Positions 25,792 through 37,700 of a stretch of 64,000 nucleotides of DNA are shown here, piece by piece. This stretch comes from Rhynchonema sp. JSB1_4. Taxonomy: Eukaryota > Nematoda > Chromadorea > Monhysterida > Xyalidae. Under the pieces are notes generated by a model. That model was not told the origin of the DNA. It made no database searches and worked only from the letters and a program-made list of their open reading frames with translations. The translations under genes and the position numbers were made by a program. The stretch covers positions 115,559-179,558 of the forward strand of contig JASAMV010004796.1 of the NCBI GenBank assembly GCA_030248065.1. The letters run 5' to 3'. Positions within the stretch are counted from its first letter, which is position 1, and every line of letters begins with the position of its first letter.

Positions 25792-28700
25792 ATGCCATTT
25801 CCCGATCGTGCTGCAGCCTTTAAGAACCCATCCAAGCAAACCCATCCATTTGCACCAGATTCCCAGCAGAAGGCATTGGACGTGCCTAAATCCCGCGCAC
25901 CGCAAGGCTCAGGTGATCAACTGCTGAAGGTCGAGCGTGAGATTTTTGGTTTGCGATTCTGTGGTGTGTTGCCCGTCGATCATGCTTTGAGAGCCGAAAT
26001 TCGGTCTCAGGTATTTAGGCTGTGGTTTTTTCTGCCTTGATGCACCTTCAAAATTTTATTTGCACCTGACACCTTGGGAGTCCAGGTGCAATGTGCACTT
26101 AGATTTTCGTCATTTTACATGTAAATTTGTCAACATGCACCCGTAAATTTGTCATTTACAATTCGGACATCTACCCTAGGCGCAATATGCACGGAATTTT
26201 GAAAAAAACACGCTGATTTGGGCATCCCTCCTTTTTCTGTTCTGTTCTCATCTTGTGAAGTCTGTACCAGATTTTGACACTCACCACACTGACGATGTCC
26301 TGGTGTGCCGCCCATCTGTGAGAACCACCAGTATATGTATAAATCTCGGTGCCGCTGTGCGATTTACAGGATGACTTCCTTATTTCCAGATTCAAAGTAT
26401 TCTCAAACATCGGCGTCGAATCCACCTTCCATCCTATCTGTCACGATTCCTACCTTCCGACGGTCTCAAATCGCGGCGTATCCCGTCACTGACCCGTCTT
26501 CATGTGCCCGCTAGTCAGGCTCCCCACGTGGTGTGCACAATTCTGATGCGGTTGTTGTTACCTGATTCGTCAAGGTTGATTGGTGCTCAGAATTTGCGTG
26601 CCTTGTTGGACAGAATCGAACGATTCTTGTGTGCGACACGCAAACGTGATTCAATGCAGATGGCGCATTTTGTGGGTGAATTGTGGATTAAAGAAGTTAG
26701 TTTGTCCGTCAAAGTCGAACGTGGAACATTTCCGTAGTTGCCGATGATCGTTATTTGAATCAATTGAAACTTTTTTCTTTCAACAGAAACCTGCTCTGCA
26801 CCAGTGGTGAACAAGTATTTCGCCATCCAGTATTCACCCAGAGAGTGACCTTGATTTTGAGATTTTATGGCCGGTTGAGTTTTTTTAGAGCAACTGGCTG
26901 CAACGTATCACAGTTCCTGACACGGCGCATCTATGCGGCACTTTGAGACGGCTGATGTTTCACAGATTAGTAGTGTGGATCGTGCGTCTGGCCCTGGCCA
27001 GTAAGTTGGGGCGGTCTTATCACAGTGTCTCTAATATTTTCGACGCTCTAGTGCTCGTCCAAACCAAGATGTAGTTATACTCGTTCGTCGTGGGCATAGA
27101 ACGAACGCGATGAATAAATTTGCATTGCATGGGCTGCTAACCGTGTTATCGAAAGATTTGCACGTGCATTTGTTTACCTTGCCTTGTAGTTACACTTTGA
27201 TTAATACATACCTAAATCTATTCATCCCACTCAGTGTGCTCAAACATAGAATTTGTTCTTCGTGCCTCTGGTACTCGCGACAAAATAGTGTAACTCCACC
27301 CGCAACTACTGGCCAAAAAATTTACTGGGCCACTAATTTTGCCCAGCCTAAAATTATATTAAAAGGCGTGGAGGGGAACGTATTTTACGCTTGTCCAAAT
27401 TAGTGGCATTGCTAAATTTCTTAACATCCTTTATTCAAAGAAGTCACGTGACCAAGGCAGGACCGGTCCGATCTGATCACTAAGCTTGATGTCGCTGTAG
27501 GTGAAGGCTAATTAAATTTATAAATGTTCTAAATTCTGCGTGTTTTGCGGGCAGAAACAACCGGTGTGCATTGAAACAGACAACGAAAACGCCTTTAAAT
27601 ATGGATGAATCGAATCCAAACATTTTTTCGTACGACATCACTGTGTCGTTGAATATCTCGCGTCTTTGAAACAATTGGAGTTTTTGAAGTGGTCCATTCC
27701 GTTGATATGCTGAATCGTTGTGTTGTGTTCATTTTCAGTGCTGCGTGCGTGTTTCTACATTACCGAATCGCAACACGATCGACAAACGCTGCGCTTCTAT
27801 CCGCAACCAGTCTGGCGCGCCGTGAAACATCAGGCGAACAAACAGTTCGCACAACGATGTCGATTGAAGCATATCAGGGCTGCGCAGGTAGTTTATTTCG
27901 GTAGTTGGGCTCAGTTACGCAACAAGGTAGGCCTACCGGGAAGTGGCACGGGCGCTCACAGTATTTGAGATCACATGCCCATTCATTCGCACTGACGATG
28001 TCGTGGTGCCCTACTTGTCTGTGAAAACAGAACGAAACAGGCAAAACTAACTGCTGCGTTGCAACAGCGATCGTTGCGCATGGTCGTTCTGTTGTCACTG
28101 CCGGGCGGTGGACCAAGCCATCGTCAGTGTGTCAGCAACAGACCTACCGTATCCCAGGTGCACCACCTATCCCATACTAACCGTCTGCACGGTGTGTTCA
28201 CTGTTCGCTACATTCCCAAGACCGATGGTCACGTGCGACCCATAGTCACCACACGACCAGTGCGTGCAAAGTTGTGCTCCAGTCTCACACAGTGCAATTC
28301 CAGGCTGCAGGTTCGCAAGTTGTGCTGGTTGTTTTCTTTACAAACGTTAAAAATGTTGAAAATGTGTTGATTGGCATCAGACCTGTACAACCACCCTCGG
28401 CACCCTCGGCCCGGCCGAGGGTCATTTTGGATTTGCCGAGGGTAAATTCCGGCACCCTCGGCAAAAATTACCAGACCCCCCTCAAAATCCAAACCAGTAC
28501 CTCTTCCAAAAAGCATTTTAAACGTGTATTTTAGCCTTTTTATACTTCAGGTCGGCGCGCTTCGCGCGCATTTTCTGTCACTCATGACTTGTTAGGCCTT
28601 TTTTAATGTTGAAGTGCCATGTTGTATGCAAAGTATACATATGTGGCTGGCATACAGTAGTATAGGTAGGTATCATGTATATGCATAGGTATTGTATCTT

Positions 28701-31507
28701 TGTTGTTGATTAATGACTGCGAAGCTTGTTGATGGGTTGGGTGGCACCAGTTATACTATGCCCTAAAGTGGGCTTGAACGATGCACGTAAAACGAACAAC
28801 ATAGTAGTTCCAAAGTAAGCACAATAATTTGCACAAGCTAACGTTCACACAGACAATTGAAATGACAATGACGATGCATTTGAATTGTTCTATGGAGAGG
28901 AACTTGAACATCATGCAGAAGAGAACATTGATGACGAAGCCCAGCGGCGCTTCGCTAACACGTTCCGAAACTTCAACATTTCAATCTAACGAAAGTTATG
29001 CTTGTCACGTTTCCCGTTTTTTGTGGCTTGCGCATTGAATGACATCATAACCTATACCTGCACATTGTAACTGTACGTAATTGCATTGTCTCCGGTCTTC
29101 TTAGCTCACCAGAAGTGTTTTAAAGTTTCTTGATTCGTGGCATTACTTAACTAATTTGAACATTTCGGTCAACTTTTTAGGTATGTATTATACTTCCAGA
29201 TTTTGTACGTAAACTTGATTATTCTGTTTTTAAATGTTGTTTTGCGCCGTAAATGCTTGTGCTTGTTAAAGAAACCTGCCAAAACGTATTTATGAGTCTG
29301 AGAATACATGGCTAATGGCTCTATGAGCTCTGTAACACTGAAATAAGCTCTACTGACTTCATTCATAAAAATTACCAGACCCCCCCCTGATTTTGCTTCC
29401 GAGGTTACCAGACCCCCCCCCAATTTTTCGATCTGAAGCCATTACCGGCCGAGGGTAAAAAATTCCTCCCGTACAGGTCTGATTGGCATTTTTGTGTGTG
29501 ATCTTTTTCACGATGAATGTATTCTTTCAAATTGCGAGAGCGATCCTGGGCCTGGTTGTCAATGACTGCAAGAGACGAGGCACGGCGGTGCTTGGTATTC
29601 ACTGGGTGAGTTGGATATGTGAAATTTTAAATATTTGTATGTCTCCAATTTGGTATTTGTTTATCTTCAAATCAAATTACCAGGCGGCCTCAAAATGGCG
29701 TGATTTCGTGCGACATAACGACAGTGCCGAGCCGATTACAATTGCATCAGCGGATCTGCACAAATGTTTCGACTACATCGATCACAAACAGTTGCTGGAT
29801 GTTGTCTGGCGTGTGTTGCTAGAATGCAGTGCGAAAAGTCAGGGATCGTTTCAGGTGGAATTGACAATTTAAAAAAATTAAAATCGTCGTCTGACTTTGT
29901 TTTTCCATTTCAGATCACCAAAGTTTGGCGTTACGCGATGAATAACATATCGAGGGAACCAATGAGGAAACAACGAATACTGGCCACGTTGGTGCCCATT
30001 GTTACGTTTTGTTTTGTATTGGCTAATGGCTTCCCCGCATTTTTCAGCCTTTCCCATACTTCCCCCATCGTTGATCGTGCCCTGAATCGCAGTGTTGTCG
30101 TGCCCATTGCTCAACAGTCCGATGTCAGTAGTACGACGACGGTCACAGCGTCGCAAGTGTTTGTACAAGTTCGCAACCTGATTCAGGGCCATGTGCTGCA
30201 TTTGAATGGCAAATATTGGGTGCAGCAGAGGGGCATTGCGCAGGGATCGGTCAGTGTTAGAATTATCATGTAGGCCCTACATAATCAGTTTTCGTTTCGT
30301 CATATGACTGTCGGTGTCAATGATTTGATAATGCCAGTAATTTCGACAGTTTAGAAAGAACTTTATAAAATGAGTGATATCAGCCACTGTGTTTCGAAAT
30401 ATTCTTGATACAGAAAGTCACGTGGCCGAAGCAGGACCGAAAAAGTCTCTGTACCTTGCCATTTTTATCCAGATTTTATCCGTCCACTTGTGCAATCTCT
30501 ACCTGGCCACACTGGAGCGTCGCGCGTTCGCCGATTTTCTCCATCCCTCACATGGTTAGCGCTGCGTTAAAAGTATACCTAAACAATGAAACATCACCTT
30601 TGCTCACAGGTTGTGTCATAATGCGTCATGTGGACGACTTTGTGTTGGTCGGTCGCCAGGCTGATCACGTGATCGAATGCATACAACGGTTGACTGGTGG
30701 TCGCTATTGTATGAAGACTGTGAAACATCACCTGGTCGAGCAACGGGTCTGTTTGTGTCCAGATGGGCGGCCGCTTTGGTCTGTGTGCACTTTGTCCCGC
30801 CAAGCTCGGAACTTGCAACGCAAGAAATCGTTTCGGACCAAAACACTCATCGGCTGCCATCCAATCCATGCTGCAGTGATTACGCCATTCTGCGCCCATT
30901 TTCCAGCCGAATCAAGATATTCTATCGATAAACTGGTGTGGTTTACACTTGAACGCACGTGGCTGTGAGCCCGATCGCCAACGCTGGCTGAGTGATTCGG
31001 TGCCTATTCGATTGACTGATGCTTCAAACTCCGATATATTGAACCGTCAAGTTTGCCGATCGATCGCCAACGTGATCAATGCGAGAGTACAGACGACCAG
31101 ATCGTGTGGCTTGGAAAAGCACCAAGTGCGGCAATATTTTTAGTTATTCTTTGTGTAAATCTGGCAAACGCCGTTTGGGATTCAGTCTTCGTTTTTTTTC
31201 GTGACAATCGGTATCCGGCATGTTTTGGTCACATTTTACGTCGTGTTCAAAGTTCAGATATGAGAGCAACCGTCCACCGGCAGTTAAACTTGTCGGTGTA
31301 GTCTGTCAACATATGGAACGTTACTATAAAGACTGTATCATCGGATTGTTGTTTCAGAAGCCGGTATGGCGTGCACGGCTGTGGTCCAACGCTCGGTCGC
31401 TGATCGATATGGTGCAAACACGAATGCACAAACTAGATCTGAGTTTGAAGCCAGAATATTTGCTGAAATTGAGACAGAAATTGGTTGTGACGATTGCTGC
31501 TGTTTGA
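25792..31507 (+). CDS. TERT: Telomerase reverse transcriptase
   Basis: TERT copies the telomerase RNA template onto chromosome ends in the nucleus. Exons lie at about 25792-26010, 26392-26693, 26889-26998, 27739-27887, 28034-28312, 29540-29605, 29684-29855, 29914-30249, 30466-30554, 30611-30760, 30909-31126 and 31358-31507, giving about 750 residues. Motifs in order: RNA-binding domain (HVVCTILMRLLLPDSS, RIERFL); T motif ACFYITESQHDRQ and PQPVW near 27740; motif 1 VRYIPKTDGHVRPIV near 28200; motif A SADLHKCFDYID near 29750; motif B' GIAQGS plus ILSVHLCNLYL across 30230-30500; motif C HVDDFVLVG near 30630; motif E INWCGLHLN near 30930. The three catalytic Asp are present. I see no TEN domain, so the N-terminus may be short or lie in unassigned exons upstream. 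The start chosen is the first ATG of the first plausible exon and is uncertain. A 1.1-kb hAT element splits motif 1 from motif A. Confidence 0.93.
26041..26215. repeat. GTGCAA-type repeat in TERT intron
   Basis: The repeat contains CCAGGTGCAATGTGCAC, several TGCACC units and GGAATTTTGAAAAAAAC at one end. It resembles the GTGCAA-palindrome elements at 5022 and 63124 but is degraded. It lies between the first two TERT exons. Confidence 0.45.
26287..26318 (+). repeat. Copy 3 of dispersed 32-base block
   Basis: CACTGACGATGTCCTGGTG followed by CCGCCCATCTG. In the same TERT intron as the repeat at 26041. Confidence 0.65.
27382..27495 (+). repeat. TTTTACGCTGGTC / CACGTGACCAAG repeat, copy in TERT
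   Basis: TTTTACGCTTGTCCAAATTA, AAATTTCTTAACATCC, GTCACGTGACCAAGGCAGG and TGATCACTAAGCTTGATG occur in the same order as in the EPG5 copies at 12925 and 15153. It lies in the TERT intron between the conserved LVVWIVRLALA and ACFYITE segments. Confidence 0.6.
27990..28021 (+). repeat. Copy 4 of dispersed 32-base block
   Basis: CACTGACGATGTCGTGGTGC then TTGTCTG. TERT intron after the T-motif exon; followed by TGAAAACAG as in other copies. Confidence 0.65.
28098..28129 (-). repeat. Copy 5 of dispersed 32-base block
   Basis: On the minus strand: CACTGACGATGGCTTGGTCC then CCGCCCGGCAG. Unlike the other copies it lies in a stretch that reads open in TERT just upstream of motif 1, so this part of the exon may be repeat-derived, or an extra intron runs through it up to the CCCAG near 28157. 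Confidence 0.55.
28378..29481. mobile_element. hAT-type element in TERT intron, with coding remnant
   Basis: Ends are CAGACCTGTAC and GTACAGGTCTG. The 8-base target duplication ATTGGCAT is exact (28370-28377 and 29482-29489). At 1104 bases it is the longest hAT found here. CCGAGGG-rich subrepeats lie inside both ends. Around 28860-28990 one frame encodes an acidic peptide (DNDDAFELFYGEELEHHAEE) ending at a stop, which may be a scrap of a parental transposase or captured gene. It sits in the TERT intron between motif 1 and motif A, so the reverse transcriptase is not interrupted at protein level if the intron is spliced. Confidence 0.93.
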
Positions 31508-31779
31508 TCTCATGCTGATGTGTGTTATCACTTAGGTTGCATAACATACAATGGTTAAAATTAATTTTTCGTCGACTGTTTCCCGTTGGTTGTTGATCTT
31601 GAACATCAATCGCTCGCCTTTCTATCGTTCCTCCACCGCCAATTAGCAGAGAAATTTTCCAATTTTTTCGATATTTCGAATTTCGGATTTTCGAATTCCG
31701 CTTTCGGCTTGTCTGTCTTCGTTTTTGAAAAGCGTGCTTTTTTATTGCAGGAATAAAATACAAATCATAAATTGACAAA

Positions 31780-34700
31780 ATGACGGCATCGGCCAAGTAT
31801 ATGAGCCTGAATCGGGCGCAAGTTTCCTACGATTATCTGCACACAAACAGGTTGGGCTCGGTTTTTTTTTGGGTTTCCACATTTTTTGCGTGAGTGAGAC
31901 GCACAGTGCGAACGTGATGCGTTGCATTTAGTGGTCTCAAAACTTCTGTTTCAGTACAACCCATGAGTTTCCATTTGGAGCGCTCGTCGAGCTCGTGGAC
32001 AATTCGCGCGATGCTGGGGCACACAACATGCGCATTTATTCAAGTTGGTTCACTTCATCATTTTTTATCGGCAATTGTGGATTGTGTCCCATTTTGTCGG
32101 GAATGAACGTCCGCAGTCCGAGTTTCTATTCTTTTTAGGGTCCTTTAGCAGGATATGGGGCTTATATTTACGTACGGGGATTTCTGCCTGCCCTGAGAAA
32201 AAACCGTCTTTTCTGCTAAAAACTGCCGAAAAGTAGGTGCTGCGCCCTCAATTCCTTAGATAAATTCCTCGGAAAACAGTTTTTTTTCAAAAACGTAAAT
32301 TTCCCAGAGTTCCCCCCATTAATTGAACCCCAACCCCACCTAAATGGCTCGAAATCAAAAATAGAACCCCCCATTAATTGACCCCCATAAATAGAACCCT
32401 AACCTTCACCGTACCACAGATTACCTAGTGGTATGGTAAGGCCAGTGGTGTAGCTACCCAAGCGGGGCGGCAACCTACTGTACCACCCAAAATGCGGGGC
32501 GGCAACCTACCTACCTACTGTACCAGCCGAGCTAGGGGGGTCGTCCCACTTGGGGGGGGGTCATCTGGAAACCGAAATTTTTTATGTCTAAATACTGAAG
32601 AAAATGTGGCCTAAAACACTAATTTCGCGCGCAGCGCGCGATTTTTCGCCTATTTGCAGACAAATATGCTAATTTTATGCAATTTTAAGCCAAAAATGAA
32701 TGTTTTGGGTGAAAAGTTACGTGGGGCGGCGGCGGCAACCTACCTACTGTACCAGGGAGGGGCGGCAACCTACCTACTGTACCAGGTGAGGGGCGGCAAC
32801 CTACCTACTGTACCTAGGGGGACCCCCACTCCCCCCCCCCCCAGCTACACCATTGGGTAAGGCTGTGTTGTTGTGTCAAACGTTGTTTAAGCTTGCGTAC
32901 ACAACAAAATACAGCTTTTTAAGCATAATTGCCGCTGTTAAAGTTAGAAAATACCGAAAACAAGCCATTTTTAGGGGCATTATTAACAATGATTTTTTTC
33001 GTCGGGGGGCCAAATGAAGAATATAACCCCCCAATAATTGACCCCCCATAATGACCCCAGTGAAAAAAATATATCCCCCGGGTTCTATTTCCGACAATAC
33101 GGTAATCGGGCCTGGTTACCTCGGCTAGGCGACGAGGTACTGGGGTCGTCCCGGCCCGACCAGGGTAGTTCCCGGTCCGGCGCGGCAGTTAGTGTGCTGT
33201 GCCGTGTGCCTACCGATTTTTTCGAAGCGGCGGTTAGTGTACCTCGCTGGGGAAGGGAGAAGACCCAAATTCAGGAAAAAGTCATTTTTTTGAGGAAGAA
33301 AATTTGACCGATTGTTGTCCCTTCTGGGGAAAAATTCCACATAATAAGGGTATGCAGGCTGCAATTTTTTACGAACAATGTGAAAGATTGCGTCAATAAA
33401 CATGAGCTTAATTGATTGCAGCGGACGTGAAAGACAACAGGGCCGGGAAAATGTTGTGTTTTCTCGATGACGGCGAAGGCATGGACCCATGTGAGTTGTT
33501 ACGCGATTTTTTGTGCAATTCATTATCTGTCCATGGCATTGTTATTTTGATAATCACCTGTCAGATCCAAATGATTGGCCTCACAGCAAACAATCATTAA
33601 ACATGTTTTCAGTCGAGGCGCAGAGCGTCATGACGCTGGGTTTCTCGGCCAAGAAGTTCGATCCGTCTATGATTGGCCAGTATGGAAACGGTCTCAAATC
33701 GTGAGTCTCGCCAATTTTTGTTTCTTTTTCTCGATTGTGTCGATTTCATTTAGTATATGTTTTAATTTGATAATTTTGTTCTTTATGTTATTCAATGTTA
33801 TTCAGAGGCGTCATGCGAATCGGTCATGATTTCATACTGTTCACCAAGAAGAACAATTTGGCGACGTGCGTGTTTCTATCGCGAACCTTCCACGACACCG
33901 AACATCTGACAGAGGCTGGTTGTTGATGTCCACTTTTTGACAGTGATGTGGTTGGGGGTATGTTGATTTTGGTGCCAAAATGGACAAATTCGCTCAAATT
34001 TGCTCACACACGCACAAAAACGCATTTTACGGCTTATTTTGGCACAATCTCGACCAATTTTTATACCCCTGTTTTTGACTTCTGGACCAATACCCCCCAA
34101 GTCGGGGTACCCGGATAGCTGGCTAGCTTTCTTGCACCGGACCCCTCCAGCTAGCTAGCTTTCTTACTCGGACCAACTACATCACTGCTTTTTGATCGTT
34201 CCGTTTTTACGCAATGGCATTCCTGTTGGTGTTGACACACCAATGAATTACACATGTAGTTACGAAGCGGCGAATCAAATCCTTTAGTTGCGCGTAATCT
34301 TGGTTAGTGAAGAAATACCAAGCACAAACTTAGTTGATCAGCATTTGTAGGTGGTCGTTCCTGTTCCGTCATTCACCGAAGCCGGCAAACCGAAAGTGGA
34401 TGGCGAGGACGAAAAACGAAAAGTTATTGTTTTACTTTTTATTCTGTTTTTTTCGTTTGGAAATAATTATTGCTCAGCATTTTTATTCTCATCTTCAGCA
34501 CGAAATAGAAATGGATCTGATCTACAAATACTCGCCATTCAAGACCGAGCAAGCGATTTTCGATCAGTTCAAAAAGATAGATCAGAATGGTGCGTTTGAT
34601 TAATATTTGAAAATTGCGCTTTTCATCTTTTGTCAATTTTTTAACTATTTTCCAGGCACATTAGTGTGCATTTTCAATCTGCGTCTGCGTGACAACGGTG

Positions 34701-37700
34701 AATCAGAGTTGAATTTTGAGACCGACGGTGACGTCACCATCAACGATCCTGATAATCAACATCAAGAGTGGGATTTTTGTCATAACTCTTTTTCTTGTTG
34801 CAAAAAAAGAAAAAATAAGATAAAATCAAGAGATTTTTTCAGCAACGAAGTGCCCGAACATCGTTCATTGCGTGCCTACCTGTCGATTGTGTACAAGGAG
34901 CCGCTCATGAAAATCTACATCAATGATATCAAAGTTTGTACTGATCTTGTCCGTTTTTTGCGCTCTTACTTTCAATCTGCGGGTAAGATACTTTCATATT
35001 CTTCTCACTATTCAAGGTTCGGACTCGACGCATTCTCAGTGCGCTCTACAAACCGCGACAGTACAAATTCGAGGCGAAAAATTTCAAAGTCAGAGCCGAA
35101 AAGGACATCGAATGCCGAAAAGCGGATCTGTCACAAGGTCAGAATCTAGAGTCGGAACAGGACAGAAGTTTGCAATTTACAAATTACAGCATACTATCAC
35201 ATTCATCAGTGGGATCACAGCTAGGGTAAGAGCGAGGATCTCGTGTCGGGTACAAAAATGGTCTATGTCGGGTGTCTGGTGCCTCCAGATGTTGGGTATT
35301 GGATTTTGTGGGACCCAACACCCGAGGCTTGCTGTTCAAAACAATGGAATCTTGCCGAGGGAAAAATTCTGAGCGAAATTTTTTCTTCGGACCTTATGTT
35401 CCGCTGAAGAACTTCTCGTGTCCATTATATTCAAGCCCCTTGGAACCCCCTGTTTGATTTTCGGGTTACGTGGCCGCCTGGTGCAGTCGCACTGACGACG
35501 ACCTGGTTGGTGCACCGCCCGTCTGCGTGAGCACGTTGAAACGGGCAATCAAAACGCCTCACAATTCGTAATAAATTTGCAGCCAAAACGCGACTCGGCC
35601 AGGCACAAGACAAACTCGGTGCTTGGGAACGATCGGGCAAGAACAGTCTGACGTCGGTGTCGGCTCGCGCTGAGGACAGAATGTTGCACAACAGCGTGAC
35701 ACAATGCAAGAAGACGGTGGAGGATTGTGAGAAACGACTGAAAGAGAGTGTCAAGTGAGTTTTGGGGGTATTTTGCTTTATTTTTCGTTTTTGTAGATCT
35801 GAGACTAAAAATCTTTCCACGTTGGCATAGTCCGATGCTCTCTGCTGAAAACTATTTACAGCCTTGTGAATTTATTACCAAAGTTGGTGAGCGAATGAAT
35901 TTTACGCTTGTTGAAATCTGGGATAAGAAAAGTGGGAGATGTTTGAAAAAGTCTGGATGTGATTATGGTGTCTTTTTTTGTAAATAGAAACAGAATGAAG
36001 TTACAAGGTTGCCGATCGCCAAGTTCGACACTGTTGATTCTCCATGTTTGTTAAAATCATTATGGGATCACATTTTCATTTCATTTACTTTCTCAGATCC
36101 AAGAATTCGCCCAAGCCCCTTGTGTTCACGTTCGGTCTCAACCTCGAGCGTCGCACACATTGTGGTGCCATGATCTACAACAACGGTCGGTTGATCAAAA
36201 TGTATGAGAAGGTCGGACCGCAGAAGGAGGGTGGAGTGTGAGTCCTCGTTTCATTTGCTGTAATTTTGGCACGGCTCATGTCGCTAGAATTTTGTCTGCT
36301 CGGTCGATAAGTGGGCGTGACACCAGGTTGACAGCGTATCAGTACACCCTGATCTGTCATCCGCAGTCGCTCGTGAAATGTTCCGCATTCTAGGTAAAGG
36401 TAAATGAACTGAAAACAAGTCCCATGTAAAGGCAAGCTACGCCAACACGAGCCCGATTTCGCAGCTGGCAGAATAGTGAAACATTCATACATGGCTGCTC
36501 ATTTGGGAAATGTTACACGTTGAAGAATACACGTTACGCAAGTGGAGCATGATGATTTTCTATTTCTATTCGTTTTGAATACACGCCACCTTCGAAATCG
36601 GGCTCGTGTTGGTGTAGTTTGCCTTTACGCTGTAGCAAAAAATGTAAGCAAGAATTATTCAGGAAATGTTTGGGTGTGATGGCCGTTGTGGACGTACCGT
36701 ATGTGGTGCTCGAACCGACGCATAATAAACAAGGATTCACTGATGACAGAGAATATCAGGTGCGATTTTAATCGGTTGACCACTGAATAATCTTTATTTC
36801 GCTCATACTTTTAAGGTTTTGTATATTCTTTTATATGTAACTTCTTTTTTATATTCTGTCTTACGTTGTTTTTTTGTTTGTGTTTTATCTTTTGATTGTT
36901 TCATATAATTACTCGGAAAGCAAATTTTCCAGGCGCTGCTGCGGTCCATCGGTGAACACATGGAACAGTATTGGCGGGACATTGATCTGGCTCGGGAATT
37001 TGGAAATGTGCCGAAATTCTGGATGGATTTCGGGTTGGTATTACTAAAATTCTGATAATTTAGGTTATATATAACATTTGCTGCTATATTTTTTGTGATT
37101 GTTTCAGCTATTCATCCAATTTCCAACAACCGCCGTCCGACGAACAGAACTTCCTGGTGATGCGACTGAAAAGTGTTCAACCGTGTATTCAGTGTGGTAT
37201 GTTTTTTTAGATTATTTTTTGGTCGAAGAATTTAGACTTGAATGTATATAAGCTGTTTTGTTTTCCAATCACAGATAAATGCCTCAAATGGCGTACCGTC
37301 CAACTAAGTCGTTCCAATCCCACCAAGCCGCTGCCCTCCGAATGGACCTGTGAGGATAATCCGGACAATAATTTCAATGAGTTGGTCATTGTCTTTCTTT
37401 GTTCTATTGTTTTTTATTCATTGGAGTGAAATTGTGTGGCTTCTTTCAAACCCTATTACAGTCTAATTTTAACGCCTGCAGCTGCAACAAACCACAGACG
37501 TTCCCCGGTGTACCGGTCGGGACGCTGCAGAAAGTGGAAGAATCGACCGAAGATAAAATGAAGAAGTTACAGAAAAAGCTGCAGCAGACGAAGAAACAGG
37601 AGCAGGTGTGTATAGTGCGAGCTTTTGCTATTTGTTTTCCGATAGGATATTAATAATAGTCTTGTCACTGTCACCACAAACTTACTACTGGTTTGTTACT

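Noticed and set aside
32466..32815. Spaced repeats GGGCGGCAACCTACCTACTG resembling a CRISPR array
   Set aside because: Spacing is irregular, the repeats are inside a hAT element with target duplications, and the genome is clearly eukaryotic.
33125..33523. 132-residue minus-strand open frame overlapping MORC2 exon 3
   Set aside because: It is antisense to a conserved MORC2 exon and to a degraded hAT-family repeat.
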